From contig NZ_FRCA01000001.1 in assembly GCF_900142755.1 (NCBI RefSeq), positions 184,888 through 248,887 of the forward strand: a DNA stretch of 64,000 nt. Direction: 5' to 3'. Every line of letters starts with the position of its first letter. Position 1 is the first letter of the stretch. The DNA comes from Halomonas cupida. Its GTDB lineage: Bacteria; Pseudomonadota; Gammaproteobacteria; Pseudomonadales; Halomonadaceae. The notes beneath the pieces are model-generated. The model worked only from the letters and a program-made list of their open reading frames with translations, was not told the DNA's origin and searched no databases. Shown here piece by piece: positions 33,392 to 41,229 of this stretch. A program made the position numbers and the translations under genes.

Positions 33392-36046
33392 ATGCCGGTT
33401 ATTACTGGTTATATCGCTTTTCTGGGCAATATTACTGAACACTGTTCGCTGGCGGGTGCCGGAGAGCGGGAGCGATCCTCTCGCGAGACGTCTGGTCGTG
33501 AAAAGTGGCTCCGCTTTCGGGGCGAGACACAACTGCGCAAGGTGCTGGTAGCGACAGCTCTATTGTCGTTGGTCATCAGCCCTGCATCTTTCGCTCAGGA
33601 TGCGCCAGTCGTTGAATTCGACTCCCGGTTTCTGCGGGGCAACGGCAGTAATGTCGATGTGGCTCATTTCGAGCGCGCCAACCTGTTGACGGAAGGGCAG
33701 TATCGGCTGTCGGTATGGCTGAACGAGAAAGAGGTCTTCGATCAGGAAGCGCAGGTCGTTACCGGCCCCGATGACGAACCCGTACTGTGTTTCAGCGAAA
33801 CCGCCGTGCAGCAATGGGGCGTCAAGTTTGATGCGATTCCGGATCAGTCGCTGCTCGAGCAGCAGAAGCAACAGCAGTGTCTGAATGTCGAGGCTCTGAT
33901 CCCGGAAGCAACAGTTGCCATTGATACCTCTGCTCTGCGTGCGGATGTCACCATTCCGCAGGCGTATCTCGGTCAGGTGAAGCGCGGCTATATCTCGCCG
34001 ACGGACTGGGACAACGGTATTACCGCGGGCTTCGTGGGCTACACCGCCAACGCCTTCAATTCACGCCCGGATACGGGCGACAGTTCCACTCGCTACAACG
34101 TCAATCTGGCGGCGGGTTTCAATCTCGGCGCCTGGCGGCTACGGCACAATGCCAATGTGCAGGGCGGCGATGAAAGTGGCTATGAAGCCATCAATACCTA
34201 CGCTCAGCATGATGTAGTGCCGTTGAAGGCACAGTTCACGGCGGGCGAATACTTCACTCCTGCGGACCAGTTCGACAGCGTGCCCTTTGTCGGTGTTCAA
34301 CTGGCCAGTGATGATCAGATGCTGCCCGAATCCGAGCGTGGTTTTGCGCCGGTGGTTCGCGGTGTCGCCAATACCAACGCGGTGGTCACGGTGCGGCAGT
34401 CCGATACCGTGATCTACGAGACCTCGGTGCCCCCCGGTGAGTTTGTCATCAATGATCTGTACGCCACCAGCTATGCCGGTGATCTAGAGGTAACGGTCAC
34501 CGAAGCCGATGGCAGTGAGCGCCGCTTTACTGTTCCCTTCTCGTCGGTGGTGCAGTTGCTGAGGCCTGGCGCCTCGCGTTTCAGTGCTACCCTGGGACAA
34601 TACCGTGACAGCGAAGAGGGGTATGGCCCGGCCTTTGGCCAGATCACCTATCGTCGCGGTATCAGCAACTTCATGACCATGTATGGTGGTGCCACTCTGG
34701 CGGAGCGCTACGGCTCGGCGGTGGTCGGGGCCGCGGTCGCGACTCCCATTGGTGCGTTGAGTACCGATGCCACAGTGTCACGGGCCCAGGACGTTCGGGT
34801 TGAATCGGGCGATCGGGAAACCCTGTCCGGCGAGAGTTATCGGGTCAGCTACAGCAAGAAACTGGATACCAGTGATACCAACCTGTCACTCGCCGCCTAT
34901 CGTTTCTCCAGTGAGGAATATCTGGGCTTCTCTGATTACGCGCAGCTCGAGGCTCGTGACGAGAGCTTTGATCGCATCACCCGCGAACAGAACCGCTTCC
35001 AGGTGAGCATCAGTCAGCCGCTGGGACAATACGGCAATCTGGGTGTCAGCGGTATTTCCAGGTCCTACTGGGACGAGCGTGAAGACACCACGACTTATCA
35101 GGTCAACTACAGTCGTGGCTTCAATTGGGGAAGCCTGTCGCTGTCCGCCAGCCGGGACCTCTCCGACGATAATGACGCTGACACTCGTTATCTGGCCACG
35201 TTCAGCTTCCCGATTGGCCAGGGGGCTCGGCGGCCGAGGGTTTCGGTCAGCAGCAGCTTCGAGGACTCGGACAACTATCAACTGCGCAGCAGCCTGAGCG
35301 GTGTGATGGGCGAGCGTGACCAGGGCAGCTACCAGGTCTACGCGACCCATACCACGACCGTGGGTGAGAGCTCCGGGGATTACGGCGGCAGCCTGCAGTG
35401 GAATACGCCGGTGACGGCCCTTGGCGCCAGTGCCAGTGTGTCCGATACCTCCAGCCAGTACTCGGCTTCCATGAGCGGTACGGTCCTAGCGCACTCCGAT
35501 GGGGTGGTGTTCAGCCCCGAGCGTGGCGAGACCATGGCGCTGATCAAGGCGGAAGGCGCCGGTGGGGCGGCATTGAGGTCCTCGCGGGGCACCGTTGTCA
35601 ACGACAAGGGATATGCGCTGGCCGCGACCCTGACGCCGTATCGCTATAACAATCTGAGCCTCGATACCAGCAATCTCGATGCCAGTATTGAGCTGAGTGC
35701 CACCGGCCAGCAGGTAGTACCGACCCGTGGTGCCGTCGTCGCGGTGGAATATCCGACAGATACCGGGATGCCACTGTTGATTCATGTCACCAACAGCCAG
35801 GACATTCCCTTTGCCTCGTCGGTGATCGATCCCCAGACCGGGAATATGGTCACCATGGTGGGGCAGGGAGGATTGGTCTACGTCCGTGGGCAGTACAGTG
35901 TGCTGGACGTGGATCTGGGGTCAGACGCCAGCTGCCAGATTCAGTTGCCGGATATCGAATCGCTGCCGGTGGATGAGCGGGGCTATCGCAGTATCGATCT
36001 ACCCTGCTCCGGTGCCGGGCAACTACACTCGATAGCAGGTTCATGA
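33392..36046 (+). CDS. Fimbrial outer-membrane usher protein (PapC/FimD family)
   Basis: An outer-membrane assembly pore of about 884 residues. After a leader (hydrophobic VLVATALLSLVISPASFAQ near residue 60) comes the PapC_N domain with VVEFDSRFLRGNGSNVDVAHFERANLLTEGQYRLSVWLN, then the 24-strand barrel with plug, and a PapC_C domain ending LPDIESLPVDERGYRSIDLPCS. It recruits chaperone-subunit complexes and secretes the growing fibre. The start is uncertain: ATG 33392 follows GAGGTG, but it gives an unusually long 50-residue n-region, so the true start may lie further in. Confidence 0.93.
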   Translation: MPVITGYIAFLGNITEHCSLAGAGERERSSRETSGREKWLRFRGETQLRKVLVATALLSLVISPASFAQDAPVVEFDSRFLRGNGSNVDVAHFERANLLTEGQYRLSVWLNEKEVFDQEAQVVTGPDDEPVLCFSETAVQQWGVKFDAIPDQSLLEQQKQQQCLNVEALIPEATVAIDTSALRADVTIPQAYLGQVKRGYISPTDWDNGITAGFVGYTANAFNSRPDTGDSSTRYNVNLAAGFNLGAWRLRHNANVQGGDESGYEAINTYAQHDVVPLKAQFTAGEYFTPADQFDSVPFVGVQLASDDQMLPESERGFAPVVRGVANTNAVVTVRQSDTVIYETSVPPGEFVINDLYATSYAGDLEVTVTEADGSERRFTVPFSSVVQLLRPGASRFSATLGQYRDSEEGYGPAFGQITYRRGISNFMTMYGGATLAERYGSAVVGAAVATPIGALSTDATVSRAQDVRVESGDRETLSGESYRVSYSKKLDTSDTNLSLAAYRFSSEEYLGFSDYAQLEARDESFDRITREQNRFQVSISQPLGQYGNLGVSGISRSYWDEREDTTTYQVNYSRGFNWGSLSLSASRDLSDDNDADTRYLATFSFPIGQGARRPRVSVSSSFEDSDNYQLRSSLSGVMGERDQGSYQVYATHTTTVGESSGDYGGSLQWNTPVTALGASASVSDTSSQYSASMSGTVLAHSDGVVFSPERGETMALIKAEGAGGAALRSSRGTVVNDKGYALAATLTPYRYNNLSLDTSNLDASIELSATGQQVVPTRGAVVAVEYPTDTGMPLLIHVTNSQDIPFASSVIDPQTGNMVTMVGQGGLVYVRGQYSVLDVDLGSDASCQIQLPDIESLPVDERGYRSIDLPCSGAGQLHSIAGS

Positions 36047-36157
36047 GTATCGCCAGTTCCGCGGCGCCTGGCGCTGCGGACGGCTCAATGTCATCGCATG
36101 TCATATGCCTTGTGACGTCAAGCAGTGAAGAGTGGCGTCAAGGAGCGAGGAGGGTGC

Positions 36158-36934
36158 ATGCGGATGAGTCACCAGATGGTTCAATATCAGAGAAATCCCA
36201 TGAAATCACTTCGACTCAAGGCCACCATTTTCAGCCTCTGTCTGTTGCTTCTCGGCGCAAGCCAGGCACAGGCAGCGATCACCATTTCCGGCTCCCGGAT
36301 CATCTATCCAGCCGAACGCCAGGATGTGAGTGTCGAGCTGTCCAACAATGGCGATGTACCGGTGCTGGTGCAGTCATGGCTGGATAGTGGCAACGCCAGC
36401 AGCCAGCCGGGTGAGGAAGCGTTGCCTTTCGTGATCACGCCGCCAGTGGCCCGAGTCGAACCTCGCTCCGGGCAGACATTGCGGCTCGCTTATATCGGCG
36501 GCAATCTCCCACAGGATCGTGAATCCCTGTTCTGGCTCAATGTGCTGGAAATTCCGCCCAAGGCCTCGGGAACCGAGAACCTCAATACCGTACAGGTGGC
36601 GCTACGTACTCGCCTCAAGGTGATGTTCCGCCCCAGTGGCCTGCAGGGTAGCCTCGCCCAGGCCGCCGATGGCCTGCGCTGGCGCTGGGGCAACTCAACA
36701 CCGGCCGGTCAGGAACTGATCGCCGAGAACGCTTCTCCGTATTACCTCAACTTTGCCAACCTCCGGGTGTCCTGGTCAGGAGGCAGCGGCAGCGTCGAAA
36801 CCACACCGATTCCGCCGAAAGGTCAGCAGGTATTCGTGGTCAGCGGCGCCCAGGGAGCACAGTCCGGTGCCCGTATCAATGGCGACTGGATCAATGATTA
36901 TGGCGCCACCACCAGTGTTGATTACTCACTGTAA
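36158..36934 (+). CDS. Periplasmic fimbrial chaperone (PapD/FimC family)
   Basis: A two-domain immunoglobulin-like chaperone, about 258 residues from ATG 36158, which has a strong AGGAGG site; ATG 36200 (MKSLRLKATIF) would give a more standard signal peptide, cleaved after AQA. Family residues: ISGSRIIYPAERQDVSVELSNN, then the LQSWLD-type strand VLVQSWLDSG, the FVITPPVARVEPRSGQTLRLAYIGG segment with the subunit-binding Arg/Lys pair region, and FWLNVLEIPPK. It caps pilin subunits and delivers them to the usher. The 3' end of this gene was copied downstream at 38081-38221. Confidence 0.92.
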   Translation: MRMSHQMVQYQRNPMKSLRLKATIFSLCLLLLGASQAQAAITISGSRIIYPAERQDVSVELSNNGDVPVLVQSWLDSGNASSQPGEEALPFVITPPVARVEPRSGQTLRLAYIGGNLPQDRESLFWLNVLEIPPKASGTENLNTVQVALRTRLKVMFRPSGLQGSLAQAADGLRWRWGNSTPAGQELIAENASPYYLNFANLRVSWSGGSGSVETTPIPPKGQQVFVVSGAQGAQSGARINGDWINDYGATTSVDYSL

Positions 36935-36994
36935 GTGGCTGGCTTGCCGTATGTCATCAAGCCTGGTGGCGCAATCTGCAAAAGGAGAAGTCGT

Positions 36995-38050
36995 GTGAAA
37001 ATGAAGGTGACAGGTACCTGGCTCGGCGCTCTCTGGATGCTGGCCATACTGCTGGGCGGCGAGCTTGCGTTGCCTACGGCGGCCTATGCCGGAAGGACGG
37101 ATAATTGCAGCACTTCCCAACTGCCCTGGAGTCCTGTTCTGAATGCTCGAGTGGTTGGTAGTCTTGCTGTTGGTTCCATGATACCGGGCTCCGACGCCTA
37201 TCAGTCGATATCCATCAACTGTGATGCTGCCTGGTCCAATGACTCCATTATGGGAGATACGTGCACTGGAGGGCCCAACTGGGCACTTTCCGAGCAGAGT
37301 GGCGCGGCGATTCAGCAAACGTCACTCCCAGGAGTCTTCACCTTTGCTGGGCTGCCTCCCAGTATCGGGTACCAGTTTATGGACTCGGGCGGACGGCCGC
37401 TTGAGCTGGACCCCGAGGGGAGGCACAACACCGGGGTCAGTATCAGAACGGGGGTACAGGAGGTTCCGATCTATTTTCGCCTGGTCAAACTGAGTGATGC
37501 GCCGGTGGCGGCAGGTAGTGCCAGCGTGAGTATGCATCTCAGTTGCAATGGCAACGAGTGGGCAAATCAGAATGGATCGAACAGTACGGTTACCTTGCAT
37601 GTGGATATCGAACAGATCACTCAAACGTGCCGCATGGTGACGCCCAACACCGCGGTTGTCCTGCCGACGGTCTCTCGACCGGAGTTTACCGGCGTGGGGC
37701 ATGCGGTGGGCAGCACTCCCTTCACCCTGGACTTCCGGTGTGATGCCGACGCCTCAGCGCGAGTCAATATTTCCGATGCCACCACCCCGAGCAACTCCAG
37801 CGAGATCCTGTCCCTGCAGGAGTCGTCGACGGCCAGCGGTATGGGCGTTCGCCTTTCCCATCAAGGTGTACCGGTGACGTTGGCGCCCAACCAGATGTTC
37901 GATCAGAACGGCAGCGAGTTTCCGCTGGACAGTCCGGGAAGCGAACAGGTCATCAGCCTGCCATTGTCCGCCGAATACGTGCAGACCAATAACACCATCA
38001 CGCCCGGAACGGTGCAGGCGCTGGCCGTTGTGACCATTGCGTACGATTAG
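36995..38050 (+). CDS. Two-domain fimbrial adhesin/minor subunit, copy 1
   Basis: A 351-residue secreted protein. The signal peptide ends at TAAYA (about residue 30). The N-terminal half (about 31-210) is a putative receptor-binding domain with four cysteines and no clear family name; the C-terminal half (about 215-351) is a pilin domain with QTCRMVTPNTAVVLPTVSRPEFTGVG and the donor-strand-type end VQALAVVTIAYD. That layout is that of FimH-like tip adhesins. GTG 36995 is chosen because AAGGAG lies 7 bp upstream; ATG 37001 is the alternative. A second, partly diverged copy lies next to it. Confidence 0.85.
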   Translation: MKMKVTGTWLGALWMLAILLGGELALPTAAYAGRTDNCSTSQLPWSPVLNARVVGSLAVGSMIPGSDAYQSISINCDAAWSNDSIMGDTCTGGPNWALSEQSGAAIQQTSLPGVFTFAGLPPSIGYQFMDSGGRPLELDPEGRHNTGVSIRTGVQEVPIYFRLVKLSDAPVAAGSASVSMHLSCNGNEWANQNGSNSTVTLHVDIEQITQTCRMVTPNTAVVLPTVSRPEFTGVGHAVGSTPFTLDFRCDADASARVNISDATTPSNSSEILSLQESSTASGMGVRLSHQGVPVTLAPNQMFDQNGSEFPLDSPGSEQVISLPLSAEYVQTNNTITPGTVQALAVVTIAYD

Positions 38051-38080
38051 GCAATGGATTGCCTGGGGGGGGAAGGAGGA

Positions 38081-38221
38081 GGCTTCGCCGTATCACCTCA
38101 ATTTGCCGACCTTCAGGTATTTGTGGTCAGTGGCGCCCAGGGAGCACAGTCCGGTGCTCGTATCAATGGTGACTGGATCAATGATTATGGTGCTACCACC
38201 AGCGTTGATTACTCGTTGTAA
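38081..38221 (+). pseudogene. Duplicated 3' fragment of the chaperone gene
   Basis: This segment repeats the end of the chaperone gene, with an internal deletion: GCTTCGCCGTATCACCTCAA matches the region near 36734, then the sequence jumps to the final 33 codons (VFVVSGAQGAQSGARINGDW to the stop) and continues into the same leader and AAGGAG site that precede adhesin copy 1. It shows that the adhesin duplication carried part of the chaperone gene with it. Confidence 0.85.
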
Positions 38222-38281
38222 GTGGCTGGCTTGCCGTATGTCATCAAGACAGGTGGCGCAATCTACAGAAGGAGAAGTCGT

Positions 38282-39337
38282 GTGAAAATGAAGGTGACAG
38301 GTACCTGGCTCGGCGCTCTCTGGATGTTAGCCATACTCTTGAGTGGCCAGCTTGCGTTGCCTACGGCGGCCTATGCCGGAAGGACAGATAATTGCAGCAC
38401 TTCTCAACTGCCCTGGAGCCCTGTCATGAATGCTCGGGTGGTTAACAACCTTCCTGTTGGTTCTCCTATTCCTGGTTCTGACGCTTACCAATCGATATCC
38501 ATCAACTGTGGTGCTGCCTGGTCAAATGATTCTATTTTGGGGGACACTTGCACCGGAGGACCACACTGGGCGTTGTTCGAGGCGAGTGGGGCTCCTATAC
38601 AGGAAACGAGCCTCCCCGGTGTTTTCACTTTCGCAGGTCTGCCGGATGCTCTGGGTTACCAGTTTATGGACTCCTCCAACCAGCCGTTGCCTCTGGATTC
38701 TTCCGGGAGACACAACACGGGAGTTCAGATCAGGACAGGGACGCAGAATGTCCCGATACATTTCCGGATGGTCAAGCTGAGTGATGCGCCGTTGGTCTCA
38801 GGCAGCGCTAGTCTGAACATGGGGCTTGGTTGCAATGGTAATGAATGGGCGAACCGGACTGATGCAGGTAGCCGGGTTACCCTGACAGTGAATATCGAAC
38901 AGATCACTCAAACGTGCCGCATGGTGACGCCCAACACCTCGGTTGTCCTGCCGACGGTTTCTCGACCGGAGTTTACTGGCGTGGGGCATGCGGTGGGCAG
39001 TACTCCCTTCACCCTGGACTTTCAGTGTGATGCCGACGCCTCAGCGCGAGTCAATATTTCCGATGCTACCACCCCGAGCAACTCCAGCGAGATCCTGTCC
39101 CTGCAGGAGTCGTCGACGGCCAGCGGCATGGGCGTTCGCCTTTCTCATCAAGGTGTACCGGTGGCGTTGGCGCCCAACCAGATGTTCGATCAGAACGGCA
39201 GCGAGTTTTCGCTGGACAGTCCGGGGAGTGAGCAGGTCATCAGCCTGCCATTGTCCGCCGAATACGTGCAGACCAATAACACCATCACGCCCGGGACGGT
39301 GCAGGCGCTGGCCGTTGTGACTATTGCATACGATTAG
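38282..39337 (+). CDS. Two-domain fimbrial adhesin/minor subunit, copy 2
   Basis: A 351-residue paralogue of copy 1 with the same signal peptide and the same GTG start and ribosome site. The first 80 residues and the pilin domain (from IEQITQTCRMVTPNT, about residue 215) are nearly identical to copy 1; the region between (about 85-212) is clearly diverged, with changed positions such as LFEASGAPIQETS and GLGCNGNEWANRTDAGS. Divergence limited to the putative receptor-binding part suggests a second specificity, with the pilin domain kept uniform by conversion or recent duplication. Confidence 0.85.
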   Translation: MKMKVTGTWLGALWMLAILLSGQLALPTAAYAGRTDNCSTSQLPWSPVMNARVVNNLPVGSPIPGSDAYQSISINCGAAWSNDSILGDTCTGGPHWALFEASGAPIQETSLPGVFTFAGLPDALGYQFMDSSNQPLPLDSSGRHNTGVQIRTGTQNVPIHFRMVKLSDAPLVSGSASLNMGLGCNGNEWANRTDAGSRVTLTVNIEQITQTCRMVTPNTSVVLPTVSRPEFTGVGHAVGSTPFTLDFQCDADASARVNISDATTPSNSSEILSLQESSTASGMGVRLSHQGVPVALAPNQMFDQNGSEFSLDSPGSEQVISLPLSAEYVQTNNTITPGTVQALAVVTIAYD

Positions 39338-39384
39338 CCAGCATCCTGATTTGATCTGGTGGAAGAAGATGCTGCAAGTTGCTG

Positions 39385-39471
39385 ATGGAAGCCCGTTATA
39401 TCCAGTCTGGTGACACCATCACGCCAGGCCAGGTTGACGCTCTGGCCACCATCACATTCTCCTACCAGTAG
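39385..39471 (+). pseudogene. Remnant of a third fimbrial subunit/adhesin (3' end only)
   Basis: A 28-codon frame encoding ARYIQSGDTITPGQVDALA followed by TITFSYQ and a stop. It aligns with the C-terminus of both adhesins (AEYVQTNNTITPGTVQALA, VTIAYD) and keeps the penultimate aromatic residue of pilins. No upstream coding sequence remains; only about 47 bp separate it from the adhesin copy 2 stop. It is best read as the end of a deleted third subunit gene. Confidence 0.7.
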
Positions 39472-39607
39472 GGCTATCGCTCGGGGCAAGGTGGGGAGGT
39501 TCTGCACGCCTGCCATTCTGGAGAATGGCCAGCATTCTCTGTTGAGCTGAACTGTGATTTTCCGTCGGGCGCCCGACTTCTTTCTGCGGCAATGTCTCGT
39601 CCGGACT

Positions 39608-39778
39608 ATTAACCCGGCATGCTTTCATGTTGGGTTGATTGCGGCACAGGGACGTGCCGCCGTCGGCCATCAGGCCGACGCGAGACCGCACCACACCAGC
39701 AGATCCACGCATCTGTGCCAGTGTGGTGCGGACGACAATCAAATCGATCAGGATGAGCTATTTGATTGCCATGTCAAT
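39608..39778 (+). repeat. 171-bp multi-hairpin element, full copy
   Basis: Begins ATTAACCCGGC and ends GCCATGTCAAT, giving imperfect 11-bp terminal inverted repeats. Inside are consecutive hairpins: ACCC..CATG/CATG..GGGT, GCGGCAC/GTGCCGC, GTCGGCC/GGCCGAC, an 11-bp arm pair CCGCACCACAC/GTGTGGTGCGG with an inner AGAT/ATCT stem, and AATCAAAT/ATTTGATT. It lies between the fimbrial remnant and the M20 peptidase gene. Matching full copies are at 50113 and 52178. Confidence 0.88.
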
Positions 39779-39886
39779 AAGTCCCGAGTCGGCACTGATT
39801 GCGTTTACATTGCCTTCTGCTTATCTTCAATAGCTTCTGCAACGGTCTTATACAACGGTCTTATACAACAACAGCAGGAGGCACTG

Positions 39887-41134
39887 ATGAGGCACTCGAT
39901 GCTAGCCGTGGGATTGGCATATGGCATGTTCGCCGTTACGGCGCAGGCCGCTCCACAACAGGATGTGTACGATGCCGTCGAGGAGCAGCAACAGCCGTTA
40001 CTGGATACCCTGGCAACCCTGGTCAACATTGACTCCGGTACCGGCTTCATCGCCGGTCTGAGTGAGGTCGAGGCGCTGCTCACCGAACGTCTCGAAGCCC
40101 TTGGCGCCGAGGTGGAAGCTCACCCCGCCGAAACCTACGGCGGCAATACCCTGGTGGGCCGTCTGCAAGGTAGCGGTGATCGCAACATCATGTTGATGAT
40201 TCACTACGATACCGTCTTCGGTGAGGGAGCCGCAGAAGAGCGTCCCTTCCGCATCGAGGATGGGCGAGCCTATGGGCCGGGCGTGGGCGATGCCAAGGGT
40301 GGCGTCGCAGTGATCCTGCATAGCCTTGAGGTGCTCCAGACACTCGGCTTTGACGACTATGGCCAATTGACCGTGGTTCTCAATCCCGACGAGGAGAAAG
40401 GGTCTCTGGGCTCTCGCGACCTGATCCAGCAACTGTCCGCCGACCAGGACGCGGTGCTGGTATTCGAGCCGACGTTCAGTGAGGACGCCGCCGATGCCGT
40501 GACGGTAGTCACCAAGGGCATCAACTATGCCTTCCTCGAGGTGAGTGGCCGCGCCTCTCATGCCGGAGGTGCGCCGGAAGAGGGGCGCAATGCGGTCATG
40601 GAGCTCTCTCACCAGTTGCTGCAATTGGGTGATCTTGGTGATCCTGACAAGGAAACCACCCTCAACTGGACGATCGTCGAGGGTGGCACCAAGCGTAATA
40701 TCATCCCCGAGCAGGCTCGGGCGGAAGGCGATATGCGCTACTTCGACAGCAGCGAATACGAGCGCGTTCTCAATGAAGCCAATGACATCATTGCCAACCA
40801 ACTGATCGAAGATACAGAAGTGGAGTTCCGTCTCGACAAGGGACGTCCGCCTCTGCCCCCCAACCCCGAGACTCAGGGGCTTGCCGAGCAGGCTCAGCAG
40901 ATCTATCAGGAACTCGATCGGGAGCTGCAGGCCGTCGAGATCGGTGGTGGTACCGATGCGGCATACGCCTATCACGCCGATTCCGCCACTCCAGCCGTGC
41001 TCGAGTCTCTCGGCCTGGTCGGTGGGCGCTTCCACAGTGATGAGGAGTTCGTGCTGGTCGACAGTGTAGTACCGCGGCTCTACCTGACCACGCGGATGAT
41101 CATGGAGTTGTCCGACGCCGATCCAGAAAGCTGA
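39887..41134 (+). CDS. Exported M20-family metallopeptidase (carboxypeptidase G2-like)
   Basis: A 415-residue di-zinc peptidase with a signal peptide ending AVTAQA (about residue 22), so periplasmic. Metal ligands are visible in MLMIHYDTVF (His), GPGVGDAKGG (bridging Asp), LNPDEEKGSLGS (catalytic Glu plus Glu), VFEPT, and FHSDEEF (late His). The lid/dimer domain is in the middle (about 210-320). Closest in pattern to CPG2, which removes C-terminal glutamate from folates and related amides; the true substrate is unknown. ATG 39887 is preceded by AGGAGG. A 14-bp tandem duplication (AACGGTCTTATACA) precedes the ribosome site. Confidence 0.92.
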   Translation: MRHSMLAVGLAYGMFAVTAQAAPQQDVYDAVEEQQQPLLDTLATLVNIDSGTGFIAGLSEVEALLTERLEALGAEVEAHPAETYGGNTLVGRLQGSGDRNIMLMIHYDTVFGEGAAEERPFRIEDGRAYGPGVGDAKGGVAVILHSLEVLQTLGFDDYGQLTVVLNPDEEKGSLGSRDLIQQLSADQDAVLVFEPTFSEDAADAVTVVTKGINYAFLEVSGRASHAGGAPEEGRNAVMELSHQLLQLGDLGDPDKETTLNWTIVEGGTKRNIIPEQARAEGDMRYFDSSEYERVLNEANDIIANQLIEDTEVEFRLDKGRPPLPPNPETQGLAEQAQQIYQELDRELQAVEIGGGTDAAYAYHADSATPAVLESLGLVGGRFHSDEEFVLVDSVVPRLYLTTRMIMELSDADPES

Positions 41135-41156
41135 ATCACCGAACTGTGCCACGTTC

Positions 41157-41185
41157 CAGCCGGGCGCCCTATGGGCGCCCGGCTG
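41157..41185. terminator. Bidirectional terminator hairpin
   Basis: Perfect 13-bp stem CAGCCGGGCGCCC with loop TAT, located between the convergent peptidase and RND genes. T-runs are weak on both sides. Confidence 0.65.
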
Positions 41186-41229
41186 TCGTTTGCGTTGAGG
41201 CCCGACCTGGTGCCGGGTTGATAAGACGC

